From Deltaproteobacteria bacterium (GTDB lineage: Bacteria; Desulfobacterota; Binatia; UBA12015): DNA of 5,026 bases. Where the stretch lies: positions 1-5,026 of the forward strand of contig DLYX01000040.1 of the NCBI GenBank assembly GCA_003447545.1. The letters are read 5' to 3'. The position numbers and the translations under genes are program-made. A model generated the notes under the pieces. It did not search any database and was not told the DNA's origin. It worked only from the letters and a program-made list of their open reading frames with translations. Of the stretch, positions 1-5,026 are shown one piece after another (position 1 is the first letter of the stretch; each line of letters starts with the position of its first letter).

Positions 1-245
1 AAGCGCAAAATACGACACGCGAGCAGATGAAGATGTTTCTCACCCGCCTCGGCTTTGGCTCGAAAGCCGTCATTACCGGAGACGTCACCCAGACCGACCT
101 TCCTGAAGGGAAAAAGTCGGGTCTGGTCGAAGCGCGGGAGCTTCTGAGCAAGATTGACGATATCGGGTTCGCGACTTTCACCGAACGTGATGTGGTCCGG
201 CATCCATTGGTCCAGAGCATCATTACCGCCTACGATCGACGTTGA
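1..245 (+). CDS. phoH: PhoH-like (YbeZ) P-loop ATPase, C-terminal part only
   Basis: This is the 3' end of a gene whose start lies left of the window; 80 complete residues are visible. The frame opens with AQN, preceded by two bases that fit the last two of a Glu codon. This matches the DEAQN Walker B block of PhoH-family ATPases. It continues with the family's [14 protein letters not shown] and [12 protein letters not shown] segments (sensor and strand region after Walker B), and ends with the usual C-terminal block around [15 protein letters not shown]. The Walker A motif must lie upstream. PhoH/YbeZ proteins are cytosolic ATPases linked to RNA metabolism and physically and genetically tied to YbeY. 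The stop codon overlaps the ybeY start by one base (TGATG), so the two are almost certainly one operon with coupled translation. Nothing looks broken in the visible part. Confidence 0.94.
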   Translation, partial: AQNTTREQMKMFLTRLGFGSKAVITGDVTQTDLPEGKKSGLVEARELLSKIDDIGFATFTERDVVRHPLVQSIITAYDRR

Positions 246-682
246 TGGCTGATGTCAGCGTCACGGCTCGCGGCGAGTGGGCGCGCTATATCGAGCCTGT
301 CGAAGAGGCAGCTCTGTTCTGGCTTGCCCTTCTCGACAAGCACGAAAGCGAACTGTCGATCCTTTTGACTGACGATGAGGAAATCCATCGCTTGAATCAG
401 GCTTATCGCCAACGTGATCGTCCGACCGATGTGCTGTCTTTCTCGCAGCGAGAAGGCGACTTTCCCGGGCCCGCCGCCGTTCTCGGCGACGTGGTGATCT
501 CAATGGATACAGCCCACCGGCAGGCGCACGAACGGGGCCATTCTTTTGATGTCGAGCTTCTGGAATTACTTGCCCATGGTCTTCTGCACCTATTGGGTTA
601 CGACCATGAGATTTCCGCAGCCGAGCACGAGCGCCACCTCGGCAAGCAGGCCGAGATTCTCGCTGCGTTTGCAGCTCGCTGA
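245..682 (+). CDS. ybeY: endoribonuclease YbeY (rRNA maturation factor)
   Basis: The gene encodes a 145-residue protein, slightly shorter than the E. coli protein (about 155). YbeY is a zinc-dependent single-strand endoribonuclease that acts in 16S rRNA 3'-end maturation and late 70S ribosome quality control. The metal-binding signature H-x3-H-x5-H is intact at His111, His115 and His121 within HGLLHLLGYDH. The other family hallmarks are also present: YRQRDRPTDVLSF (residues 54-66), with the conserved arginine region and PTDVLSF strand, and GDVVIS (81-86). The ATG at 245 is chosen because it gives the classic TGATG overlap with the phoH stop; an in-frame TTG lies one codon upstream at 242. The protein has no signal peptide and should be cytosolic. 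It is co-transcribed with phoH by context. No obvious terminator follows, so readthrough into the 683-1080 region is possible. Confidence 0.97.
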   Translation: MADVSVTARGEWARYIEPVEEAALFWLALLDKHESELSILLTDDEEIHRLNQAYRQRDRPTDVLSFSQREGDFPGPAAVLGDVVISMDTAHRQAHERGHSFDVELLELLAHGLLHLLGYDHEISAAEHERHLGKQAEILAAFAAR

Positions 683-1080
683 CCAACCGCGGGCAGGCTG
701 CTGATTGCCGATCGCAGTCCTCCCCCGAAACGACATGGCAAGTCGCAGATTGTCCTGTCCTGTGAGAACCACACCTGTCACCCCTCGAGGACGGTCGCGG
801 ATCGAGACCGGCGCTTGCGTCCGCCGGGCCTACCGTAAAATCAGGGAATGACTCTGGCATGAGGGTTGCATTCGTTTCGATCCAGTCAAAAGTGCAATCG
901 CCATGATGCCTGCAGGCAGCTGCCTCCGTATCCGGGATTTTCATTTCCCCCGGATGCGACGATCGGCGCCGCTGCGGATTTTTCTGCAGCCCTGAACCCC
1001 CGTCTCCTTTGCCGGGCAGGGTTTCGGATTGCATCACCTGGCCATCCGGAAATTCAGGGCGAGGTCGGCACGGAAAGAGT
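683..1080. other. 398-base intergenic region without a convincing gene
   Basis: This region lies between ybeY and the chitinase gene. Short frames exist on both strands, but none shows a recognisable motif, a good ribosome site or a sensible composition, and their translations are rich in Arg, Ser and Pro as expected of noncoding frames. Several dyads are visible: a 6-bp GC stem CCGGCG/CGCCGG at 808-827, a perfect 12-bp palindrome AGGCAGCTGCCT at 914-925 overlapping the 10-bp palindrome GCCTGCAGGC at 908-917, and a longer hairpin at 928-957. The region should carry the chitinase promoter and any leader, but I could not pick out a -35/-10 pair with good matches. No T-tract hairpin was found that would clearly end the phoH-ybeY transcript. 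Confidence 0.6.
928..957. promoter_or_regulatory. inverted repeat / possible leader hairpin upstream of the chitinase
   Basis: The arms GTATCCGGG (928-936) and CCCGGATGC (949-957) pair over nine positions with one G-T wobble, around a 12-base AT-rich loop. No T tract follows directly, so it is not a typical intrinsic terminator. It sits about 125 bases before the chitinase start and could be an operator or a leader structure. The structure is visible in the sequence; the function is a guess. Confidence 0.3.
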
Positions 1081-2949
1081 ATGGAAACTATGAAACGATA
1101 TAAGCCTGAGAATAAATTCAGCCGCTATCTGCGGATCACTACTTTGGGAATTGCAGTTCTTGCAGGGGGGTCGATTCCGGCAGAAGCCGCAAGCGAATAC
1201 CAGCCTGGCGCGATCTATGTCGGAGGCGAGGAGGTTTGTCTGGAAGGTGACCTGTTCACGACGAAATGGTGGGCGGGAGCATCGGACAAGCCTTCGGACG
1301 TTGATGTGGTCGATCAGGCCTGGGAGACGCCGTGGCAGCGCCTTGCCGTGAATTCGGACGTTTGCAACGGCGATGGTTCGGCGAATCAGGGCCCCGCGAA
1401 TGAACCGGTGGCCGAAGAGGGTCCGGCGGGTGGAGTCGATGAAGTCGCGGGTCCGGAAGCTGACCCTGAAGATATCATCGTCCCCGAGGATCCGACGCCG
1501 GCACTCCCTGTCGGAGGCGACGAACCCACAACCGATCCCTCGGGCTGTCCTTCCTGGAACGGTGATACGGTCTATCTCGGCGGAGTGACGGTATCTTATG
1601 CTGGAGAAAACTGGGAGGCGCAGTGGTGGACGCGAGGAGATACGCCGGGAACAACCGGACCATGGGGCGTTTGGCGCCGATCGGAAAACCCGACGGAGTC
1701 GTCGTGTGCTTCCGAAGCCGGACCTATGCCAGTTGTGAACCCTGTTGCGGAGGACCTCCCGGAGGAAAATTCCGCACCGGATCTGAATTCGGATCCCGTC
1801 GTGGATTCGGATCCTCTCGTGCCGGCATCAACGACGGTCGCTTTGAGCGAACTTCTGGAAACCGAAGTGGCTCTGACCAGTGGTTCCTTGATGGCGGAGG
1901 TGAAGTTCTCCATTCAGACACGAGACAATGACATCGTGGAATCTGTCACGCCGCAGGATCCGGGAAATCCGGAGAACGTAAAGCGTGTTGAATCGATCGT
2001 GGATGCGAGTCGTTGGGCCTATTTCTTCCCCCGACGAGCGCCCGAGTACACGTATACGAACTTTCTCCGCGCAATCGCCAAATTCCCGGCGTTCTGTGGC
2101 ACCTATGCCGATGGCCGCGATTCGGACGCCATCTGCCGGAAAGCTCTTGCCACAATGTTTGCTCACTTCACACAGGAGACGGGCGGACACACCATCGCCT
2201 GGCCCGAGGCCCAGTGGCGTCAGGGATTGGTCTACGTGCGGGAGCTGGGTTGGAGTGAGGATGCCCCGAACGGATATGGAATCTGTGACCCCGCCAGTTG
2301 GCAGGGCGATACATGGCCATGTGCGGTATTCCCGCAAGGCCATCCGGCCAGCGATCAATACAAGAGCTATTTCGGCCGTGGCGCCAAGCAGCTGAGCTAC
2401 AATTACAACTACGGTCCGTTCTCCGAGGCGATGTTCGGCGATGTGACGGTCCTGTTGGAGCAACCGAATCTGGTTGCGGACACCTGGTTGAATCTGGCGA
2501 GTGCGATCTTCTTCTACGTCTACCCGCAGCCGCCCAAGCCCTCGATGCTGCATGCCCTCGACGGTACCTGGGTTCCCAATGCGCATGACCTTGCCGGCGG
2601 CCTCGAGCCGGGGTTCGGTGTCACGACTCAGATTATCAACGGTGGCGTAGAATGCGGGGGACCGACAGAGCATGGTCAGTCGGTCAATCGAATCGAATAT
2701 TATCGAAACTTTGCCCGCGAGCTTCAGGTTCCATTGGCGGCGAGTGAAGTTCTCGGTTGTGCGAATATGCAACGATTCGACACGCAGGGCTCCGGAGCAC
2801 TGGCGATCAATTGGGAGCAGGACTGGACGAGCCCCAATGCCTGTCAGCTAGTTAGCTACCAGACGCCATTCTCCGCGTTCCTCGATGGAGATTATGCACG
2901 CTGCGTCGAGAGCTTCTTCGATGTCACCATCCTGGACGACCTCGATTAG
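1081..2949 (+). CDS. secreted family 19 chitinase with two N-terminal CBM5/12 modules
   Basis: This 622-residue protein is an endo-chitinase hydrolysing beta-1,4 GlcNAc links with inversion. A long basic n-region and the hydrophobic run LGIAVLAGG lead to an AEA site, with likely Sec cleavage after residue 36. Two CBM5/12-type chitin-binding modules follow: residues 40-88 (WW at 63-64) and 157-200 (WW at 182-183, W195, W198). Acidic, Pro-rich linkers lie at about 96-155 and 210-250. The GH19 domain spans about 300-560. Its catalytic acid is Glu366 in QETGG and its catalytic base Glu388 in YVREL, 22 residues apart as in barley chitinase (E67/E89). The substrate-cleft block YFGRGAKQLSYNYNYGP (430-446), the PQPPKPS segment (482-488) and IINGGVECG (518-526) are intact. 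A Cys-containing tail (about 565-622) follows. Twelve cysteines suggest periplasmic or extracellular disulfides. ATG 1081 has GGAA five bases upstream; ATG 1090 is an alternative start. Confidence 0.97.
   Translation: METMKRYKPENKFSRYLRITTLGIAVLAGGSIPAEAASEYQPGAIYVGGEEVCLEGDLFTTKWWAGASDKPSDVDVVDQAWETPWQRLAVNSDVCNGDGSANQGPANEPVAEEGPAGGVDEVAGPEADPEDIIVPEDPTPALPVGGDEPTTDPSGCPSWNGDTVYLGGVTVSYAGENWEAQWWTRGDTPGTTGPWGVWRRSENPTESSCASEAGPMPVVNPVAEDLPEENSAPDLNSDPVVDSDPLVPASTTVALSELLETEVALTSGSLMAEVKFSIQTRDNDIVESVTPQDPGNPENVKRVESIVDASRWAYFFPRRAPEYTYTNFLRAIAKFPAFCGTYADGRDSDAICRKALATMFAHFTQETGGHTIAWPEAQWRQGLVYVRELGWSEDAPNGYGICDPASWQGDTWPCAVFPQGHPASDQYKSYFGRGAKQLSYNYNYGPFSEAMFGDVTVLLEQPNLVADTWLNLASAIFFYVYPQPPKPSMLHALDGTWVPNAHDLAGGLEPGFGVTTQIINGGVECGGPTEHGQSVNRIEYYRNFARELQVPLAASEVLGCANMQRFDTQGSGALAINWEQDWTSPNACQLVSYQTPFSAFLDGDYARCVESFFDVTILDDLD
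1787..1822 (+). repeat. 18-base imperfect tandem repeat in the chitinase linker
   Basis: Two adjacent 18-base units (1787-1804 and 1805-1822) share ATTCGGATCC at their start and agree at 15 of 18 positions. They encode the near-repeated NSDPVVDSDPLVP stretch of the second linker. The unit length keeps the frame, which points to linker growth by in-frame duplication. It has no separate function that I can see. Confidence 0.75.
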
Positions 2950-2950
2950 G

Positions 2951-2997
2951 GAAAACAGGGAACCGCCCGGGCAACCAGCCCGGGCGGTTCGGTTTTC
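2951..2997. terminator. bidirectional intrinsic terminator between the convergent chitinase and P450 genes
   Basis: A perfect 12-bp stem (2961-2972 with 2978-2989, sequence AACCGCCCGGGC and its complement) closes a 5-base loop. It is flanked by GAAAAC (2951-2956) and GTTTTC (2992-2997), which also complement each other, giving a short T run after the stem on either strand. It starts two bases after the chitinase stop and lies 13 bases beyond the P450 stop, as expected for a terminator shared by convergent genes. The T tracts are short (four), so termination strength is uncertain. Confidence 0.85.
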
Positions 2998-3009
2998 GAG
3001 CCTTGTGTC

Positions 3010-4221
3010 TCAGGTATCGAAACGGACTTGAAGTTTGTCCGGGGAGCGAAAGGCGACTCCGACCATATGGGACTCTTCTTGTTCGTCGAGGCGCAGTCCG
3101 GGTAATCTCTCGAGCAAGCGCGCCACGGCACGCTGCGCTTCCATCCGCGCGAGATGGGTGCCGAGGCAGAAATGTGCACCGAAACCGAAGGCCAGATGTT
3201 CGCTGGTGTTTGCGCGTTGCAGGTCCAGCCGATCACCATCGGGGAATTTCTGCTCATCTCGATTGGCCGACCCGATGGCCGCCATGATCAAAAGCCCTGG
3301 CGGGATTGGCACACCTGCGATTTCGACTTCGCGGGTCGTCTCGCGGCTGACGTATTGTACCGGGGATTCCCAGCGCAAAACTTCCTCGAGGATGGGAGCC
3401 ATGCTCTCGGGGCGCGACCGCGCGGCAGCCATCGCCTCGGGGTGGGTCAGCAGGGCGTGGAGAATGGTCCCGGTGAATCGGTAGGTGGTTTCCGCGCCTG
3501 CAGGAAGCAGCAGTCGGAGAAAACTCAAAATTTCTTCTTCGAGGAGGGCTTCATCATCGATCCGCGCATGTGCGAGTGTCGACAGTAGATCGTTCTTCGG
3601 CTCTTTGCGCCGTTCTTCGACGATAGGTTTGAGGTGGTCCACGATATGTTGTGCTGCTGCGAAGCCGGCTTCGGGGTCGTCGTAAACACTGATGAGTTGG
3701 AGTGCCCACGTATGAAACTGATGGTAGTCCTCGATGGGAACTCCGATCAGGTCGGCGATGACGCGAATGGGGAAGGTATAGGTAAATTGCTTGACCAGGT
3801 CGGCTTGACCATCGTTTACGAATTCGTCGATTAAATGGTCGATGGCGGAATCAATCACCGACGATGCTGTCTCGCGGATGGCACGCGGTGAGAAGCTCGG
3901 CGTGATCAGGCGGCGCTGGCGCAAATGCTGCTTTCCGTCCATTTCGATGATCGTGCTGCCCATGACCAGGCCGATCCCCTTCGCGTTGGCGATCGACGAG
4001 AAGGTTTCTGCATCGCGCAGGACACGGTTCACATCCTCATAGCGAGTGACCAGCCACGTATCTCCGAGCTCACTCTGAATCTTTCTTACGGGCTCGTGCA
4101 CACGCATATGGGCATAGACGCGGTGTACATCGCGAACCGGGCTCATCATGCCACCCTTGAAGAGCTCACTTGGGCGCGGGGGCTTTGCCTGGCCCCCTTC
4201 TGGTTCGTTGGTTGTCGCCAT
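3010..4221 (-). CDS. cytochrome P450, soluble bacterial type
   Basis: This complete 403-residue haem-thiolate monooxygenase has the usual length of soluble bacterial P450s. The motifs, numbered from the chosen ATG, are all present. They are the C-helix HLRQRR (99-104), the I-helix oxygen-activation motif AGAETT (241-246, acid Glu244 and Thr245), the K-helix ExxR (Glu280 to Arg283, in EEVLRW), and the haem loop FGFGAHFCLG with the iron-ligand Cys352. No transmembrane anchor or fused reductase is seen, so it needs an external ferredoxin/reductase pair; none is encoded in this window. The ATG at 4221 is preferred because GAGGTG sits nine bases before it. An in-frame GTG at 4233 would add four residues but lies inside that ribosome site. 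The gene is divergent from the thioredoxin-like gene and convergent with the chitinase. The substrate cannot be read from sequence; steroids, fatty acids or terpenoids are all possible. Confidence 0.97.
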   Translation of the reverse strand: MATTNEPEGGQAKPPRPSELFKGGMMSPVRDVHRVYAHMRVHEPVRKIQSELGDTWLVTRYEDVNRVLRDAETFSSIANAKGIGLVMGSTIIEMDGKQHLRQRRLITPSFSPRAIRETASSVIDSAIDHLIDEFVNDGQADLVKQFTYTFPIRVIADLIGVPIEDYHQFHTWALQLISVYDDPEAGFAAAQHIVDHLKPIVEERRKEPKNDLLSTLAHARIDDEALLEEEILSFLRLLLPAGAETTYRFTGTILHALLTHPEAMAAARSRPESMAPILEEVLRWESPVQYVSRETTREVEIAGVPIPPGLLIMAAIGSANRDEQKFPDGDRLDLQRANTSEHLAFGFGAHFCLGTHLARMEAQRAVARLLERLPGLRLDEQEESHMVGVAFRSPDKLQVRFDT

Positions 4222-4230
4222 CAGAATCTT

Positions 4231-4236
4231 CACCTC
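4231..4236 (-). promoter_or_regulatory. ribosome binding site of the P450 gene
   Basis: On the minus strand GAGGTG lies nine bases before the ATG at 4221. It overlaps the alternative GTG at 4233, which has no good Shine-Dalgarno sequence of its own. This site therefore decides in favour of the ATG start. Confidence 0.7.
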
Positions 4237-4246
4237 GCAGGTCGAT

Positions 4247-4264
4247 CGATTGATTTACCAATCG
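4247..4264. promoter_or_regulatory. perfect 6-6-6 inverted repeat upstream of P450, possible operator
   Basis: CGATTG and CAATCG are perfect complements separated by six A/T-rich bases. The repeat lies 25 to 43 bases upstream of the P450 ATG, where a promoter core or the 5' end of the transcript would be. The size and symmetry fit a dimeric regulator such as a TetR- or MarR-type repressor. No regulator gene is in the window, and a simple RNA hairpin is an alternative. Confidence 0.4.
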
Positions 4265-4310
4265 TCCCCCACTGACGTTGACGAAGCTGGCCTCCCGGGT
4301 CAAGCGGCAA

Positions 4311-4332
4311 GGCCTGACCAATCGGTCGGGCC
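4311..4332. promoter_or_regulatory. hairpin in the P450/thioredoxin divergent region
   Basis: GGCCTGACC (4311-4319) pairs with GGTCGGGCC (4324-4332) over nine positions with one wobble, around the four-base loop AATC. It lies about 40 bases before the thioredoxin-like start. No T tract follows on either strand, so it is not an intrinsic terminator. It could be an operator or a leader structure; the function is unknown. Confidence 0.35.
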
Positions 4333-4372
4333 AAGAGTTCCCAGAGATAGCGATGATGGGTAGAGTCGCTTT

Positions 4373-4735
4373 GTGAAAGTCGAGAACTGGATGATGGAAG
4401 TACGCGATACAGACTTCGAGCGAGAAGTTCTGGAGCGATCCCACAGTATCCCTGTTTTGGTCGATTTCTGGGCACCATGGTGTCGCCCCTGTGAGGTTGT
4501 CGGTCCGGTGCTGGAAAATCTTGCCGATGAATTCGAAGGCCGATTTCTGCTCGCCACAGTCGATATCGACCAGAACCCCCGGGCCTCGGCCAACTATGCC
4601 GTGCGCTCCATTCCGCTGGTGCTGGCGCTTCGCGACGGCGAGGTTCTGGCTCAGCTGGTCGGCGTGCAAAGCGAGGGCGTCTATCGGCAGTTGGTGGAAA
4701 ATCTGCTGCGGAGCGACGACGGGGCATCTGTATGA
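4373..4735 (+). CDS. thioredoxin-like protein with WCRPC active site
   Basis: This 120-residue single-domain thioredoxin fold is a likely thiol-disulfide oxidoreductase or redox chaperone of the cytoplasm. The strand PVLVDFWAPWCRPC (27-40) carries the redox pair Cys37/Cys40. The conserved cis-proline is Pro81 in RSIPLV, and the DID segment (64-66) and LRDGE turn (86-90) are in the normal places. No signal peptide or membrane segment is seen. The middle dipeptide is Arg-Pro rather than the thioredoxin Gly-Pro. The sequence resembles the N-terminal domain of CnoX/YbbN-type proteins but lacks their C-terminal TPR region. The start is uncertain: GTG at 4373 gives 120 residues, while ATG codons at 4391 and 4394 would remove six or seven residues and keep the fold; none has a strong ribosome site. 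Its stop overlaps the GH20 start (ATGA), so the two are probably translated together. Confidence 0.93.
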   Translation: MKVENWMMEVRDTDFEREVLERSHSIPVLVDFWAPWCRPCEVVGPVLENLADEFEGRFLLATVDIDQNPRASANYAVRSIPLVLALRDGEVLAQLVGVQSEGVYRQLVENLLRSDDGASV

Positions 4736-5026
4736 CATGGATGAGCCAGATCTTTCCTGCGCCACGAGAGTGCAAGCAGCGCTCGGAGGAAATGCTTTCC
4801 TGGCCACTCCAGATCGAAGTGCTGGTCGACCCGGCTCTGCCCGAGCAAGGGTATCGCCTCGAACTCGCGATGGGTACCGCGTCGATCACCTGTCGGGATG
4901 CGGCCGGAGAAAGGTATGCGAGAGCTACGCTCCGCCAGTTGGAGATAGCCTGCCCCGGTGCGGTTCCCGAATTGGAAGTTCTGGACTGGCCTGAATTTCC
5001 GGTTCGCGGCTATATGCTCGATATCA
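4732..5026 (+). CDS. GH20 beta-N-acetylhexosaminidase, N-terminal part (runs off window)
   Basis: An open frame starts at ATG 4732, overlapping the thioredoxin stop by ATGA, and is unbroken for 98 codons to the window end. It shows the N-terminal domain of family 20 hexosaminidases: GYRLELAMGTASITCRD, then AGERYARATLRQL. This leads into the entry of the catalytic barrel, DWPEFPVRGYMLDI, where the Arg of the RG pair is normally a substrate contact. Family members remove terminal GlcNAc from chitooligosaccharides by substrate-assisted catalysis. The catalytic Asp-Glu pair lies downstream and cannot be checked. No signal peptide is seen, so a cytoplasmic enzyme acting on imported oligomers is likely. 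GGGG seven bases before the ATG may serve as a weak ribosome site; ATG 4741 is an alternative start. The assignment rests on a short conserved block but is quite specific. Confidence 0.87.
   Translation, partial: MTWMSQIFPAPRECKQRSEEMLSWPLQIEVLVDPALPEQGYRLELAMGTASITCRDAAGERYARATLRQLEIACPGAVPELEVLDWPEFPVRGYMLDI

Noticed and set aside
808..827. GC stem CCGGCG/CGCCGG as a terminator of phoH-ybeY
   Set aside because: The stem is only six pairs with an eight-base loop, and no T tract follows on the plus strand.
261..1037. Open frame of 258 codons on the minus strand across ybeY and the noncoding stretch
   Set aside because: More than half of it is antisense to the clear ybeY gene, and its translation is low in hydrophobic residues, rich in Arg and Ser and shows no motif.
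1009..1080. Upstream extension of the chitinase frame to an alternative start at 1009
   Set aside because: The added 24 residues would precede the signal peptide and make its n-region far too long. The AUG codons at 1081 or 1090 fit a signal peptide and lie close to a GGAAAG site.
866..1093. 75-codon plus-strand frame just before the chitinase
   Set aside because: It has a TTG start, no ribosome site, no motif, and runs into the chitinase start in another frame.
1828..2772. Long open frame of 314 codons on the minus strand inside the chitinase gene
   Set aside because: It is fully antisense to a gene with intact GH19 motifs. Its translation shows no recognisable domain and has the Arg-rich composition of a shadow frame.
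4278..4306. TTGACG as a -35 box for the thioredoxin-GH20 operon
   Set aside because: The hexamer is close to the sigma-70 -35 consensus, but no acceptable -10 box follows at 16-18 bases, so no promoter is claimed.
4166..4807. Open frame of 213 codons on the minus strand over the thioredoxin gene
   Set aside because: It is antisense to the WCRPC thioredoxin gene and the GH20 start and overlaps the P450 5' end. No family features are seen.

Overview
The window looks like a chromosomal segment of a Gram-negative, moderately GC-rich bacterium. A proteobacterium-like lineage (Deltaproteobacteria or Binatota in the broad sense would fit) is my inference only; no marker here fixes the taxon. The intact or partial genes are, in order: the end of phoH (+), ybeY (+), a secreted family 19 chitinase (+), a cytochrome P450 (-), a thioredoxin-like protein (+), and the start of a family 20 beta-N-acetylhexosaminidase (+) that runs off the right edge.

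Left part (1-682): the C-terminal 80 residues of a PhoH-like (YbeZ) ATPase, joined by a TGATG stop/start overlap to ybeY, the single-strand endoribonuclease of rRNA maturation and ribosome quality control. This is the conserved phoH-ybeY housekeeping pair. The usual next genes (a CorC/HlyC-type protein, lnt) do not follow; instead there is a 398-base stretch (683-1080) with no convincing gene but several dyad symmetries.

Middle (1081-4221): a 622-residue exported chitinase with a signal peptide, two CBM5/12-type chitin-binding modules separated by acidic Pro-rich linkers, and a complete GH19 catalytic domain with both catalytic glutamates in the expected spacing. It converges on a complete bacterial P450 gene. 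The two share a strong hairpin flanked by A/T tracts, read as a bidirectional terminator (2951-2997).

Right part (4222-5026): a 151-base divergent intergenic region with two inverted repeats, then the thioredoxin-like gene. Its stop codon overlaps (ATGA) the start of a cytoplasmic-looking GH20 enzyme. That frame stays open to the window end and is recognised by its conserved TLRQL and DWP-FP-RG-MLD block. GH19 (secreted endo-chitinase) and GH20 (exo-acting hexosaminidase) together suggest a chitin-use neighbourhood. The chitinase would cut polymeric chitin outside the cell and the GH20 would release GlcNAc from imported short oligomers. The P450 and the thioredoxin have no obvious part in that pathway. 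No mobile element, CRISPR array, tRNA or rRNA was seen, and I found no convincing evidence of an entirely new type of system.
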